Source: Pelagibacterium sp. 26DY04
GTDB lineage: Bacteria; Pseudomonadota; Alphaproteobacteria; Rhizobiales; Devosiaceae
Length of the DNA stretch: 64,000 nucleotides
Direction of reading: 5' to 3'
Assembly (NCBI RefSeq): GCF_031202305.1
Contig: NZ_CP101731.1
Span: 1,612,001 to 1,676,000 of the forward strand
The translations under genes were made by a program, and so were the position numbers. Below are positions 44,898-54,659 of this stretch, piece by piece. Position 1 is the first letter of the stretch; every line of letters starts with the position of its first letter. Under the pieces are notes generated by a model. It saw nothing but the letters and a program-made list of their open reading frames with translations, searched no databases and had not been told where the DNA came from.

Positions 44898-45503
44898 ATG
44901 TTCACCGGCATTATCACCGACATCGGCACCCTTGTTGCCGTCGAAGACCGCAACGACGGGCGCAGGCTCAGGATCGGCACGCGCTACGATCCGGCAAGCA
45001 TCGACCTTGGCGCTTCGATCATGTGCGAGGGGATTTGCCTCACAGTCACCGATAAGGGAACCGACGAGGGCAACTGGTTCGACGTTTTCGCCGCGCGCGA
45101 GACGCTGGACGTAACGCGCGTCGGCGACTGGCAGGCTGGACGGCGGATCAATCTCGAACGCTCGCTCAAGATCGGCGACGAGTTGGGCGGGCACATCGTC
45201 TCGGGGCATGTGGATGGGCTCGCGACGATCGTCGAGCGGAGCGATATGGGCGACCAGATCACGTTTGTCTTTGAAGCGCCCCAGGATTTGAGCCGGTTCA
45301 TTGCAAAGAAGGGCGGGGTGGCGCTCAACGGCACCTCGCTGACCGTCAACTGGGTGGAGGGCAACCGCTTTTCGGTGCACCTGATCCCGCATACGCTTTC
45401 CGCGACAAACTGGCCCGACTATCAGGTGGGCGACGTCGTGAACCTTGAAGTCGATCTCATGGCGCGCTATGCGGCGCGGCTTATCGAAACGAAGCAGGAA
45501 TAG
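44898..45503 (+). CDS. ribE: Riboflavin synthase alpha chain
   Basis: 201 residues of two tandem lumazine-binding repeats: the N-terminal MFTGII, with [10 protein letters not shown] in repeat 1 and [16 protein letters not shown] in repeat 2. Dismutates 6,7-dimethyl-8-ribityllumazine to riboflavin. Lies 6 nt after ribD and 2 nt before ribH. Confidence 0.96.
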   Translation: MFTGIITDIGTLVAVEDRNDGRRLRIGTRYDPASIDLGASIMCEGICLTVTDKGTDEGNWFDVFAARETLDVTRVGDWQAGRRINLERSLKIGDELGGHIVSGHVDGLATIVERSDMGDQITFVFEAPQDLSRFIAKKGGVALNGTSLTVNWVEGNRFSVHLIPHTLSATNWPDYQVGDVVNLEVDLMARYAARLIETKQE

Positions 45504-45505
45504 AA

Positions 45506-45988
45506 ATGGCCAGTTCCGGCGACACCTTCGCGATTGCGCCCGGCTCGGCCGAAGGGCAACGCTACCTCATTGTCGAGGCGCGGTTTTATAACGATATCGC
45601 CGACGCGCTGCTCGAAGGGGCGGCCGCGGCCTTCGAAAAGGCGGGTGCTTCCTACGAAGTGCTGACCGTGCCCGGCGCTCTGGAAGTTCCCGCAGCCATC
45701 GCCATGGCCTCGGAACTCAAGGGCGACGAATTCGACGGCTATGTGGCGCTGGGCTGTGTCATCCGCGGGGAGACGACCCATTACGAGATCGTCTCGGGCG
45801 AAAGCGCGCGGGCCTTGATGGATCTTTCCATCTCGGACGGTATCGCGCTCGGCAACGGCATATTGACCGTCGAGAACGAAGCGCAGGCCTGGGCCCGCGC
45901 CCGGATGTCCGAACAGGACAAGGGCGGCGGCGCGGCGGTCGCGGCCATGTCCATGGCGGCGCTGCGCGCCCGGCTGATGGAGGACTGA
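45506..45988 (+). CDS. ribH: 6,7-dimethyl-8-ribityllumazine synthase
   Basis: 160 residues. The signature [13 protein letters not shown] and the [15 protein letters not shown] region with the catalytic His are intact. Forms the lumazine substrate of riboflavin synthase. nusB follows 3 nt later, a conserved pairing. Confidence 0.97.
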   Translation: MASSGDTFAIAPGSAEGQRYLIVEARFYNDIADALLEGAAAAFEKAGASYEVLTVPGALEVPAAIAMASELKGDEFDGYVALGCVIRGETTHYEIVSGESARALMDLSISDGIALGNGILTVENEAQAWARARMSEQDKGGGAAVAAMSMAALRARLMED

Positions 45989-45991
45989 GCC

Positions 45992-46480
45992 ATGGCCACC
46001 GACCACGAGATCAAACCGGCAAACCAGCGCGGCTCGGCGCGACTGGCCGCCGTGCAGGCGCTCTACCAGATGGATGTGGGCGAGCAGACGCTGGAGGAAA
46101 CCCTCAGCCAATTCGAGAGCTTCCGGCTGGGGCGCGAACTCGAGGGCGATCAATACCTGCCCGCCGATGCCGACTATTTCCGCCATATCGTGCGCGGCGT
46201 GGTTCAGAACCAGGTCAAGCTCGATCCCATCATCAACGCCGCCCTGCAGGGCGGCTGGCCGATGACGCGGATCGATGCCACGCTCCGGGCGCTGCTGCGG
46301 GCCGGCGTGTTCGAATTGACCATGCGCAAGGACATCCCCTTCAAGGTGGTGATCCGCGAATATGTCGACGTCGCCAACGCCTTTTACGAGGACGAGGTAC
46401 CCGGCATGGTCAACGGCGTGCTCGACGCGGTGGCGCGGAAATATTCCGAGGGGTATGCTGGGGACAAACCCCAACCCTGA
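45992..46480 (+). CDS. nusB: Transcription antitermination protein NusB
   Basis: 162 residues, all-helical, with GSARLAAVQALYQMDVG and the C-terminal VVIREYVDVANAF-(Y)-DEVPGMVNGVLDAVA motif. Binds boxA with S10 for rRNA antitermination. Followed 13 nt later by the MFS gene. Confidence 0.95.
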   Translation: MATDHEIKPANQRGSARLAAVQALYQMDVGEQTLEETLSQFESFRLGRELEGDQYLPADADYFRHIVRGVVQNQVKLDPIINAALQGGWPMTRIDATLRALLRAGVFELTMRKDIPFKVVIREYVDVANAFYEDEVPGMVNGVLDAVARKYSEGYAGDKPQP

Positions 46481-46493
46481 ATCGGACAATCCC

Positions 46494-47699
46494 ATGGCCG
46501 CTCTGCGCAACATTCTCCTTCTCTCGGGTGCGCAGGCGGTGGCTGGCTCTTCCCAGGGCATGGTTATGGCGGTTGGCGCTCTCGCGGGCGCTACGCTGGC
46601 CTTCGATCCGGCCTTTGCGACAGTGCCGACGACAGTGATGATTCTCGGCGTCGCGTTGATGGCGGGGCCGGCGGCGATTCTTTTGCATCGCTTGGGCAGG
46701 ACGCGCGGCTTCGTGCTCGGCTCGGCGATTGCCGGGACGGGCGGGCTGGTGGCCGCGCTCGGACTTTATCTCCATAGCTTCATCATCTTTTCCGCCGCCA
46801 TGTTGCTGATCGGGGCCGCGGGGGCGTTCGGACAGCAATATCGCTTTGCCGCCGCCGACAGCGTGCCGCCCGAGGGCAAGGCGCGGGCGGTGTCGTGGGT
46901 GATGTTCGGCGGCGTGTTGGCGGGTTTCCTGGGACCGCGGCTGGCGACAGTGACCTCGGAGGCCGTGCCGAGCGCCGTCTATGCGGGATCATTCATCGGG
47001 CTCGCCGGTTTGTCGCTTGCCGCCATGCTGCTGCTTGGCTTTACGCGTTTGCCGAAGGGCGAACCCAAGCGGCCAGCCTCCGAGCAAGGTCGCCCGATGG
47101 GCGAATTGCTGCGCACGCCTGAGATATTCGTGCCGGTGCTGACCGGAATGGCGAGCTTTGCGCTCATGACCTTCGTGATGGTCGCCGCGCCTTTGGCGAT
47201 GGTGCATCTGTGCGGTCACGCGCCGGCCGATGCAGCCAATTCCATCCAGTGGCATATCGTGGCGATGTTCGCGCCGAGCTTTATCACCGGAACGATCATC
47301 GGGCGGATCGGACCGCATCTGACGATAGCTATCGGGCTTTTATTGATAATCGCGAGCGCGGGCACATCGCTGACGGGCATCACGACGCTGCATTTCGATG
47401 TCGCGCTCGTCCTGCTCGGCGTTGGCTGGAATTTCGGCTTTATCGGCTCGACGGTGATGCTGTCCAACGCCTACCGGCCCGAGGAGGGCGCGCGGGTGCA
47501 GGCGATCAACGAGCAATTGGTGTTCGGCACCAATGCCATCGCCTCGATCGGGGCGGGGGTGCTTCTCAACCTGTTCGGTTGGGAAATGGTCAACCTCATC
47601 GCCATGCCGATAGCGGTCGCGGCCATCCTGCTTTTGGGGTGGACCGATCTGCGCAATCGGGGGCTAAAGCGGCGCGATGCGCTGGCCTCAGAGGGCTGA
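46494..47699 (+). CDS. Major facilitator superfamily transporter
   Basis: 401 residues with about 12 predicted helices. The loop 2-3 motif A is degenerate (HRLGRTRG). The ATG at 46494 is the first sensible start after nusB. Substrate unknown. The last 12 bp overlap the convergent bamE-like gene. Confidence 0.85.
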   Translation: MAALRNILLLSGAQAVAGSSQGMVMAVGALAGATLAFDPAFATVPTTVMILGVALMAGPAAILLHRLGRTRGFVLGSAIAGTGGLVAALGLYLHSFIIFSAAMLLIGAAGAFGQQYRFAAADSVPPEGKARAVSWVMFGGVLAGFLGPRLATVTSEAVPSAVYAGSFIGLAGLSLAAMLLLGFTRLPKGEPKRPASEQGRPMGELLRTPEIFVPVLTGMASFALMTFVMVAAPLAMVHLCGHAPADAANSIQWHIVAMFAPSFITGTIIGRIGPHLTIAIGLLLIIASAGTSLTGITTLHFDVALVLLGVGWNFGFIGSTVMLSNAYRPEEGARVQAINEQLVFGTNAIASIGAGVLLNLFGWEMVNLIAMPIAVAAILLLGWTDLRNRGLKRRDALASEG

Positions 47700-48137
47700 A
47701 GCCAGCAGCGTCTGCAGGAAGTTGCGGTCTTCGCCGAACGAGCCGGTGCGGCGCTGTTCGATGGCGAATACGCGTCCGTCCTCGAGCGTATAGAGTGCCC
47801 GGTCGGTGACGCGGCGGTCGGAGCCGAAATAGACGGCGAGCACGGTGCGTTCCTGCACCGAGGTCAGTCCGAAAGCGGTCTGGTTGACCTTGGTTTCCAC
47901 ATAGTACCAGGCCGTTTCCCCCGAGAAGGTCGATGTCGTCTGCGGCGAGCCGAGGACGACACGCACCAGGTCTTGGCTCGCACCGGGACGAATCTGGGTA
48001 ATCGCATCCTCGGGCAGAACATAGCCCTGCGTACGCTGCGCAACGAGGCCGGAGCCCGAGCAGGCCGAAAGCGTGAGGCCAAGGGCGACGGCCGCGGCAA
48101 GGGGGGACAGGCGGACAAGGGCGGAACGCAGGGTCAT
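47688..48137 (-). CDS. bamE: Outer-membrane assembly lipoprotein BamE (SmpA/OmlA)
   Basis: 149 residues from the ATG at 48137 behind GAGGAAAG. Lipobox LSAC near 24-27. The core motif IRPGASQDLVRVVLGSPQTTSTF and the later AWYYVETK, VLAVYF segments match BamE, a stabiliser of the Bam complex. The extended frame to 48320 is not supported. Confidence 0.9.
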   Translation of the reverse strand: MTLRSALVRLSPLAAAVALGLTLSACSGSGLVAQRTQGYVLPEDAITQIRPGASQDLVRVVLGSPQTTSTFSGETAWYYVETKVNQTAFGLTSVQERTVLAVYFGSDRRVTDRALYTLEDGRVFAIEQRRTGSFGEDRNFLQTLLASAL

Positions 48138-48291
48138 GAATTGACTTTCCTCAACTCTCTCGACTATAGCCTCGCGACAATGCGCCAGGAATTTTACGTG
48201 TTGTTTAGCCGTCAAGGCACGACTCTGGCAAGCGGCCAATGGATTTCCATATATGATTGGCCGTCTTTCTCGCCTTCGAGACCGAGATGAA

Positions 48292-48819
48292 ATGATCCTG
48301 TCCTTATTCCGCAAGACCAAGCTCTCCGAGCCCGTTTACGCCGTCTATAATGCCATTGTGGCGCAATCCCGGCGCGAGGTTTTCTACGCCGAATGGGGTG
48401 TTGCGGACACACTGACAGGCCGGTTCGACATGATTTCGCTGCACGCGGCTCTGGTTTTCCGCAAGCTGCGCTCGCGCGAAGCCCAGAGCAGGGCGTTTGC
48501 CCAGGACGTCTTCGACTGCTTCTTCAAGGACATGGACCGATCCTTGCGCGAAATGGGGGTGGGCGACCTTTCCATCGGCAAGCGGATCGAAAAGATGGGT
48601 GGGCTGTTCTACGGCATGCTCTCCAATCTTTCCGAGATACTCGACGCCGGCGACCGCACGAGACTTGTCGCCTTCGTTTCGCGCAACTTCCATGGCGGGG
48701 GAACCCATCCGGCCGCGGACAAGTTTGCCGATTATATCCTGCTCTGCGACGACCTGCTCGAAACCCAGAACGTCGAAGACATCATGGGTGGCAAGGTTGT
48801 GTTCGGAGAACCGAAATGA
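48292..48819 (+). CDS. Ubiquinol-cytochrome c chaperone family protein (Cbp3-like)
   Basis: 175 residues. The helical core with YNAIVAQSRREVFYAEWGVADTLTGRFDMISLHAALVF and LREMGVGDLSIGKRIEKMGGLFYG matches the Cbp3 family that assists cytochrome bc1 assembly. I start at the ATG at 48292; 48253 is an alternative. The stop overlaps the next gene as ATGA. Confidence 0.9.
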   Translation: MILSLFRKTKLSEPVYAVYNAIVAQSRREVFYAEWGVADTLTGRFDMISLHAALVFRKLRSREAQSRAFAQDVFDCFFKDMDRSLREMGVGDLSIGKRIEKMGGLFYGMLSNLSEILDAGDRTRLVAFVSRNFHGGGTHPAADKFADYILLCDDLLETQNVEDIMGGKVVFGEPK

Positions 48820-49355
48820 CTGTGAAGCCAAACCAGCTCGATCTCGACGCGATCATCAAGGTCGACAAAATCCCCGCCGCTGGGCGGGTCGTGACCATCG
48901 AAACGGATCAGGAGCAGCGCGAGGCGCTGGCCGAGCGGCTCAAGGTGAGCGAGGTCACCTACTTTTCCGCCAAGGTGACGGCATCGCGCTTCCGGGGCGG
49001 CGTAAGGGCACAAGGGCAGGTGAAGGGCACGGTCATCCAGCCTTGCGTGGTCACCGGGGACCCGGTGAGTCAGGATATTGACGAGCCGGTGGACAGGATT
49101 TTCCTGCCTGGCCAGGACGCGGCGAGCCAGGCCACGGCGGGGGCCGAGATTTTCGTCAACCTCGAGGACGATGATCTGCCGGACTATTTCGAGGGCAATG
49201 AGATCGATCTGACCGATCTGGTCCTCGAGGTTTTCGCCCTCGCCATCGATCTTTATCCCCGAAAGCCCGGAGCCGAACTGCCCGAGGGCATGGCCGGGGA
49301 CGATCCGGCCGAGCTTTCGCCCTTTGCCGCGCTCAAGGCCCTCAAAAAGGATTGA
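48816..49355 (+). CDS. DUF177 (YceD-like) protein
   Basis: 179 residues, acidic, with the core QPCVVTGDPVSQDIDEPVDRIFLP and a C-terminal EIDLTDLVLEVFALAIDLYPRKPGA characteristic of the DUF177 family, which in plants and bacteria is linked to 23S rRNA accumulation. A position upstream of plsX is conserved widely, often with rpmF between; rpmF is absent here. The ATG overlaps the previous stop. Confidence 0.88.
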   Translation: MTVKPNQLDLDAIIKVDKIPAAGRVVTIETDQEQREALAERLKVSEVTYFSAKVTASRFRGGVRAQGQVKGTVIQPCVVTGDPVSQDIDEPVDRIFLPGQDAASQATAGAEIFVNLEDDDLPDYFEGNEIDLTDLVLEVFALAIDLYPRKPGAELPEGMAGDDPAELSPFAALKALKKD

Positions 49356-49461
49356 GTGCCACCGGCATCCGGTTGACACCCTTGCAAGACGAAGTTCATT
49401 GACTATGGTGAGCGCGGACGGAGCAATCGGCGCGCTCAGACGGGCAGCATTAAGGCACGCA

Positions 49462-50529
49462 ATGAGTGAAACGATAACGATCTCCGTTGACGCGATGGGC
49501 GGAGACAACGCGCCGCGCGCACCTCTCCACGGTGCCAAACTTCTGCTTCGCGAGCGCCCCAACGCGCGCTTCATCTTTCACGGACGCGAAGAGGCCATCA
49601 GGCCGCTGATGGCCGAGTTCCCCGAACTGGGCGCGGTCTCGGAGGTTCGCCATAGCGAAACCGTCATCACCATGGACGACAAGCCCAGCCAGGCCTTGCG
49701 CAAGGGCAGGGGCAACTCGTCCATGTGGGCGGCGATCCAGTCGGTCAAGGACGGCGAGGCCGCCGTCGCGATTTCGGGGGGCAACACCGGTGCGCTGATG
49801 GCAATGGCCACGTTTTGCCTGCGGACGATGGACGGCATTTCCCGCCCGGCGATTTCAGCCATCTGGCCTACGCTTCGGTCCGACATCATCGTTCTGGACG
49901 TGGGCGCCACCATCGGCGCTGACGCCAGGCAACTGGTGGACTTTTCCATCCTTGGTGCCGCGCTGGCGAGGGCGGTCTTCGACATCGAAAGCCCGACCGT
50001 GGGGCTGCTCAATGTCGGGGTCGAAGAGGCCAAGGGCAATGAATCGGTCAAGGATGCCGGCAAGATCCTGAGCGAAAGCTCCGGCGCCGGCTTCACCTAC
50101 AAGGGATTCGTCGAGGGCGACGATCTGGGCAAGGGCACGGTGGACGTCGTCGTCACCGAAGGGTTCACCGGCAATATCGCCCTCAAGACCGCCGAGGGCA
50201 CGGCCCGCCAGGTGGGCACGTATCTTCGCGACGCCATGACCTCGTCGCTCATGAGCAAGATCGGCGCGCTGTTCGCCCGTCAGGCACTTGGCGCCATCCG
50301 CTCGAAGATGGATCCGCGCACGGTCAATGGCGGCGTGTTCCTCGGCCTCAATGGCGTCGTTATCAAGAGCCATGGTGGCACTGACGAGATCGGATACAAG
50401 AGCGCGCTGAACCTTGCTTACGACATGGCGCGCAACGATCTGATCGCCAAGATCGGGGAGGGTCTGAAGAACTTCCCCACGCTGGCCGTGCCGGCGGACC
50501 TGTCCAATCTGGAGGCACCTTCCGCGTGA
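49462..50529 (+). CDS. plsX: Phosphate acyltransferase PlsX
   Basis: 355 residues from the ATG at 49462 behind TAAGGC. The [11 protein letters not shown] motif, the [10 protein letters not shown] motif and the [13 protein letters not shown] motif are present. Makes acyl-phosphate from acyl-ACP for phospholipids. The stop overlaps the fabH start as GTGA. Confidence 0.96.
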   Translation: MSETITISVDAMGGDNAPRAPLHGAKLLLRERPNARFIFHGREEAIRPLMAEFPELGAVSEVRHSETVITMDDKPSQALRKGRGNSSMWAAIQSVKDGEAAVAISGGNTGALMAMATFCLRTMDGISRPAISAIWPTLRSDIIVLDVGATIGADARQLVDFSILGAALARAVFDIESPTVGLLNVGVEEAKGNESVKDAGKILSESSGAGFTYKGFVEGDDLGKGTVDVVVTEGFTGNIALKTAEGTARQVGTYLRDAMTSSLMSKIGALFARQALGAIRSKMDPRTVNGGVFLGLNGVVIKSHGGTDEIGYKSALNLAYDMARNDLIAKIGEGLKNFPTLAVPADLSNLEAPSA

Positions 50530-51503
50530 CCAAAATCCAATCTGTTGTACGCGGAGTGGGCGGATACCTGCCCGAACGCGTGATGACCAATGACGACCTC
50601 ACCAAGATCGTCGATACCTCCGATGAATGGATCGTGCAGCGCACCGGCATCAGGCAGCGCCACATCGCCGCCGAGGGCGAAGTGACTTCCGACCTGGCGC
50701 TTATTGCGGCGCGCCGGGCGCTGGAAAACGCCGGCATGGAGGCAAGCGACATCGATCTGATCGTGGTGGGGACAACCACGCCCGACAGGACCTTTCCGGC
50801 GACCGCCGCCATCCTGCAGCAGAAGCTCGGCATCACGCATGGCTCGGCTTTCGACGTGCAGGCGGTTTGCTCCGGTTTCGTGTTCGGGGTGGCGACGGCC
50901 GACAGCTATCTCAAGACCGGCATGGCCAAGCGCGCGCTGATCATCGGCGCCGAAGTTTTCTCGCGCATTCTGGATTGGACCGACCGTGCCACCTGCGTCC
51001 TGTTCGGCGACGGGGCAGGGGCGATGATTCTCGAAGCCCGCGAAGTGCCCGACGATGCGCCCGAAGAGGGCGTTCTCGTCTCCAGCCTGCGCACCGATGG
51101 CAGCCATTGGGAAAAGCTCTATGTCGATGGCGGCGTCGCAGCGACCGGATCGATCGGCCATGTGCGCATGGAGGGCCGCGAGGTCTTCAAGCATGCGGTG
51201 GGCATGATCTCCGATGTGGTCGAGGACGTGCTCCAAAAGACCGGCAAGACGACCGGTGACCTGGACTGGTTCGTGCCGCACCAGGCCAACAAGCGCATCA
51301 TCGACGGGGCAGGCCGCAAGCTCGGTATTCCCGAAACCAAGACGGTCGTAACCGTCGACAGGCACGCCAACACCTCTGCCGCCTCCGTGCCGCTCGCCCT
51401 TTGGGTGGCCAGCGAGGAGGGGCGGATCAAGAAGGGTGACCTGGTGATGATCGAAGCGATGGGCGGCGGGTTCACCTGGGGAGCCTCACTCATTCGCTGG
51501 TAG
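50526..51503 (+). CDS. fabH: 3-oxoacyl-[acyl-carrier-protein] synthase III
   Basis: 325 residues from a GTG. The catalytic triad is Cys115 (VQAVCSGF), His252 (VPHQANKR) and Asn282 (RHANTSAAS). Starts fatty-acid chains from acetyl-CoA and malonyl-ACP. The gene is coupled to plsX. Confidence 0.97.
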   Translation: MTKIQSVVRGVGGYLPERVMTNDDLTKIVDTSDEWIVQRTGIRQRHIAAEGEVTSDLALIAARRALENAGMEASDIDLIVVGTTTPDRTFPATAAILQQKLGITHGSAFDVQAVCSGFVFGVATADSYLKTGMAKRALIIGAEVFSRILDWTDRATCVLFGDGAGAMILEAREVPDDAPEEGVLVSSLRTDGSHWEKLYVDGGVAATGSIGHVRMEGREVFKHAVGMISDVVEDVLQKTGKTTGDLDWFVPHQANKRIIDGAGRKLGIPETKTVVTVDRHANTSAASVPLALWVASEEGRIKKGDLVMIEAMGGGFTWGASLIRW

Positions 51504-51588
51504 AGTTGACCGCGCTCCGTTTTGAGCGTTAAGTGGTTGAAATCTTGGGGGCTGGCTCACGGGCTTCAATAAGGTTGAGGGGAAGATC

Positions 51589-51900
51589 ATGTCGGGAAAA
51601 ACGGTGACTCGCGCCGATCTGGCCGAGGCGGTGTACCAGTCCGTGGGACTGTCGCGTACCGAATCGGCGGAACTTGTGGAACGGGTCCTGCAGATCGTCA
51701 GCGATTCCCTTGCCGATGGAGACAACGTCAAATTGTCGTCCTTCGGGTCCTTCCAGGTCCGGTCCAAGAATGAGCGGATCGGCCGGAATCCCAAGACTGG
51801 CGAGGAAGTTCCCATCCTTCCCCGGCAGGTTCTTGTGTTCAAACCGTCCAACGTCTTGAAATCCAAGATCAACAAATCTATGGTTCGATCTGGAAAATAA
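51589..51900 (+). CDS. ihfA: Integration host factor alpha subunit
   Basis: 103 residues of the HU/IHF fold with [22 protein letters not shown], including the intercalating Pro arm. GAGGGG precedes the ATG. Bends DNA as a heterodimer with IhfB. A MerR regulator follows as is usual in this order. Confidence 0.95.
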   Translation: MSGKTVTRADLAEAVYQSVGLSRTESAELVERVLQIVSDSLADGDNVKLSSFGSFQVRSKNERIGRNPKTGEEVPILPRQVLVFKPSNVLKSKINKSMVRSGK

Positions 51901-51924
51901 ACAATTTTACCGGGGCACGTCGCG

Positions 51925-52422
51925 TTGGATAAATCTCCAGACGCCTTCCGGACAATTTCCGAAGCGGCCGAAGAACTAGACTTGCCGCAGCATGTGCTGC
52001 GTTTCTGGGAGACACGGTTCACCCAGATCAAACCGCTGAAACGTGGCGGCGGACGCCGTTACTATCGGCCGGACGATGTGCAGTTGCTCAAGGGCATCCG
52101 CCACCTGCTCTACGATCAGGGCTTCACCATCAAGGGCGTCCAGCGCATTCTCAAGGAGCAGGGCGCAAAGCATGTCGTCGCCATCGGCGAGACGGGCTCC
52201 ATTCGCCCGATTGCACCCCAACCTCAGTTCGAGCCTGCGACTGACGAAGACGCTGTCGATTTCGTCGATATCGCTTCCGATGTCTCCTCGGACGAGCCTC
52301 GGCTTGTTGCCGGTCCCGCCGCGCGGACGGAGGGGCTTTCCGCTCGGCAAAAAGAGGAACTGAGCGCTGTTCTCGATATGCTTGCATCCTGCAAGCAGGT
52401 GCTCGACAAGGCGCGCGGCTGA
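51925..52422 (+). CDS. MerR-family transcriptional regulator
   Basis: 165 residues from a TTG. An N-terminal winged helix ([23 protein letters not shown], then [17 protein letters not shown]) is followed by a variable region and a short C-terminal helix. No metal-binding cysteines are arranged as in metal sensors. The conserved place after ihfA suggests a housekeeping role, not known. Confidence 0.88.
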   Translation: MDKSPDAFRTISEAAEELDLPQHVLRFWETRFTQIKPLKRGGGRRYYRPDDVQLLKGIRHLLYDQGFTIKGVQRILKEQGAKHVVAIGETGSIRPIAPQPQFEPATDEDAVDFVDIASDVSSDEPRLVAGPAARTEGLSARQKEELSAVLDMLASCKQVLDKARG

Positions 52423-52463
52423 CGGAGCCGGGGCACAGCTCTGTCTTGGCCGAAAGAATAAGA

Positions 52464-52478
52464 TGATAATTCAAATCA
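52464..52478. promoter_or_regulatory. Candidate RirA (iron-responsive) operator
   Basis: TGA-N9-TCA reading TGATAATTCAAATCA, which fits the iron-responsive operator bound by RirA in Rhizobiales. It lies 6 nt before a -35-like TTGACG upstream of an iron-siderophore importer, where iron control is expected. No rirA gene is seen in the window. Confidence 0.4.
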
Positions 52479-52484
52479 ACAATA

Positions 52485-52513
52485 TTGACGGGGCGGGCCG
52501 ACCCGCCTAATAC
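52485..52513 (+). promoter_or_regulatory. Candidate promoter of the siderophore importer
   Basis: TTGACG (52485-52490), a 17-bp spacer, then TAATAC (52508-52513). The spacer contains a GGCGGG/CCCGCC dyad. A leader of about 150 nt would follow. Confidence 0.35.
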
Positions 52514-52668
52514 CTGAACCGCTCGGTTAGATTTTGGCCGGCGATGGAGGCCCGCAAGGCGCGCGCTTCAGTCCGAACGGGATTGAGCAGGCGGGGCGCG
52601 GGACGATTTGAGGTGGGCAAGGCGGCGGCTTCGGCGCTACGCCCCAGCCAATTGATAGGAATGTCATC

Positions 52669-53598
52669 GTGACAATCTCGCTTGTTTTCCGCACTGCGAC
52701 TGCCGCCCTGGCACTGACAGCTTCGCTCGCCCTCACCGCTGGAGCGTCTGCTCAGGATATCACCGTTACCCACCCCCAGGGCGAAACCACCATTTCCGGT
52801 GTGCCTGAAAAGGTCTTCACCATCGATTGGGCGGCCTTCGACAATCTCAACGCGCTCGGCGTGGAGGTTGCCGGTGCTCCGGGTTCCAACGCTCCGGCCT
52901 ATCTGGCCGAATACGTTTCCGACGATCTGTTCAATGTCGGGTCGCTCTTTGAGCCCGACTTCGAAGGTATCGCCGCCGAGCAGCCCGATCTGGTGATCGT
53001 GGCGGCCCGTTCGGCCTCGACCTACCCCCAGCTCTCCGAAATCGCGCCGACCATCGACATGTCGATCAATAACGCCGATCTCGTGGCCGGCGTTCAGGGC
53101 AATCTCGAGCAGCTTGGTGAAATCTTCGATGTCCAGGATCGTGCCGCTGAGCTGATTGCCGAACTCGATGCCAAGATTGAGGAAGCCCGTGCCGCTGCAG
53201 AGGGCAAGGGTACCGGGCTTGTGCTGGTGACCAATGCGGGCAGTCTCGGCGTTTACGGTCCCGATTCCCGCGTGGCCTGGATCCACAATGAGCTGGGCAT
53301 TCCGTCGGTCATGGACGATGTCGAGGACGGCGACCATGGCGGCGACGGCATCTCGTTCGAATTCCTGCTCGAAGCCAATCCCGACTACCTCTTCGTCGTC
53401 GATCGTGACGCCGGTGTGGGCAATGAAGGCGCCGCCGCGGCTCTGCTCGACAACGAGCTGATGCACGAGACCACTGCCTGGCAGAACGACCAGATCGTGT
53501 ACCTCGATCCCCAGGCTGCCTACATCACCATGCATGGCTACACCGGCCTGATGCTGATGCTCGATCAGGTGATTGAAGGCTACAACAGCGCCGAGTGA
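52669..53598 (+). CDS. Iron-siderophore ABC transporter substrate-binding protein (FatB/CeuE/YclQ-like)
   Basis: 309 residues from a GTG behind TAGGA. A signal peptide ends near ASAQ; no lipobox is seen, so it is a free periplasmic protein. The two-lobed class III features are present: KVFTIDWAAFDNLNALGV and the C-terminal lobe with DHGGDGISFEFLLEANPDYLFVVDRD. This subgroup binds catecholate siderophores. The following permeases and ATPase are in the same direction after a terminator. Confidence 0.9.
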   Translation: MTISLVFRTATAALALTASLALTAGASAQDITVTHPQGETTISGVPEKVFTIDWAAFDNLNALGVEVAGAPGSNAPAYLAEYVSDDLFNVGSLFEPDFEGIAAEQPDLVIVAARSASTYPQLSEIAPTIDMSINNADLVAGVQGNLEQLGEIFDVQDRAAELIAELDAKIEEARAAAEGKGTGLVLVTNAGSLGVYGPDSRVAWIHNELGIPSVMDDVEDGDHGGDGISFEFLLEANPDYLFVVDRDAGVGNEGAAAALLDNELMHETTAWQNDQIVYLDPQAAYITMHGYTGLMLMLDQVIEGYNSAE

Positions 53599-53615
53599 TC
53601 GGAGCTCCATTCGCA

Positions 53616-53653
53616 AAGCCCGGCGCTTCCAGTCGCCGGGCTTCTCTATTTTT
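53616..53653 (+). terminator. Intrinsic terminator/attenuator between binding protein and permease genes
   Basis: Perfect stem AAGCCCGGCG (53616-53625) / CGCCGGGCTT (53634-53643) with an 8-nt loop, then CTCTATTTTT. It lies inside the operon, so it likely reduces expression of the membrane genes relative to the binding protein. Confidence 0.85.
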
Positions 53654-53696
53654 CCGTCCGGGCCTCGCACCCGGCCCTACCCACAGGCTAGCTAAA

Positions 53697-54659
53697 GTGC
53701 GGCTTCTCACAGTCGGAATCGTGCTGACCATCGTTCTGGCGATCATCAGCCTTTTCGTTGGCGTCAGTGACGTTTCGCTGGGGGCGCTGCTCTCATCGAG
53801 CGCGGAAGACCGGCCGATGCAGGTGCTGGTCATGAGCCGCATTCCGCGCACGCTGGCCATCCTGCTCGCAGGCTCGTCGCTGGCCATCGCCGGCCTGGTC
53901 ATGCAGATGATCGTCCGCAACCGCTTCGTCGAGCCTTCGACAGCGGGGACGACGGAATCGGCAACCCTGGGCTTTCTCGTCGTAACGCTTCTGGCGCCCG
54001 GATGGCCCTTGATGGCCAAAATGATCGTGGCTGCCATGTTTGCTTTGGCCGGCACTGCGCTGTTTCTGCGCATCCTGCGCTTCGTTCCCTTGCGCGATGT
54101 CCTGCTGGTGCCGCTGGTTGGCATCATGCTGGGCGGCGTCATTGGCGCTGTCACCAGCTTTTTCGCCTATCGCTTCAACCTCCTGCCCTCGCTGCTCGCC
54201 TGGAGCATGGGCGATTTCTCGGGCGTGCTCAGAGGACGCTACGAGCTGCTCTGGTTCGGCCTTGCCGGCACGATCATGGCCTACATCGCCGCCGACCGGT
54301 TCACCGTGGCCGGCATGGGCGAGGACTTCACCACCAATCTGGGGCTCAACTACAAGCGCGTGATGACGCTGGGGCTGATCATCGTGTCGATCGTCAGCGC
54401 GGTCGTGCTGGTGTCGGTCGGCTCGATCCCGTTTCTGGGACTGATCGTGCCCAATGTCGTGAGCCTGATGGTGGGCGACAACATGCGGCGCACCGTGCCC
54501 TGGGTGGCGGTGCTGGGCGCGGCGTTTGTCCTCGCCTGCGACATCGTCGGCCGCATCGTGCGCTTCCCCTATGAAATTCCGATCAGCGTCGTCGTCGGCG
54601 TGATCGGCAGCGGGCTGTTCCTTTATCTGCTGCTAAGGAAGCGTCACAATGCTGCGTAA
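53697..54659 (+). CDS. Iron-siderophore ABC transporter permease (FatD/YclN-like)
   Basis: 320 residues from a GTG at 53697, placed after the terminator; the ATG at 53595 would put the terminator stem inside the gene and yields an unlikely N-terminus. About nine helices of the FecCD/BtuC family, with SRIPRTLAILLAGSSLAIAGLVMQ at the start and GSIPFLGLIVPNVVSLMVG near the end. Overlaps the next permease by 11 nt. Confidence 0.9.
   Translation: MRLLTVGIVLTIVLAIISLFVGVSDVSLGALLSSSAEDRPMQVLVMSRIPRTLAILLAGSSLAIAGLVMQMIVRNRFVEPSTAGTTESATLGFLVVTLLAPGWPLMAKMIVAAMFALAGTALFLRILRFVPLRDVLLVPLVGIMLGGVIGAVTSFFAYRFNLLPSLLAWSMGDFSGVLRGRYELLWFGLAGTIMAYIAADRFTVAGMGEDFTTNLGLNYKRVMTLGLIIVSIVSAVVLVSVGSIPFLGLIVPNVVSLMVGDNMRRTVPWVAVLGAAFVLACDIVGRIVRFPYEIPISVVVGVIGSGLFLYLLLRKRHNAA

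Noticed and set aside
51504..51588. Possible small gene between fabH and ihfA
   Set aside because: No frame with a start and site; short ordinary spacer.
53595..53696. Earlier ATG for the iron permease
   Set aside because: It would encode the terminator stem and gives a hydrophilic N-terminus unlike the family.
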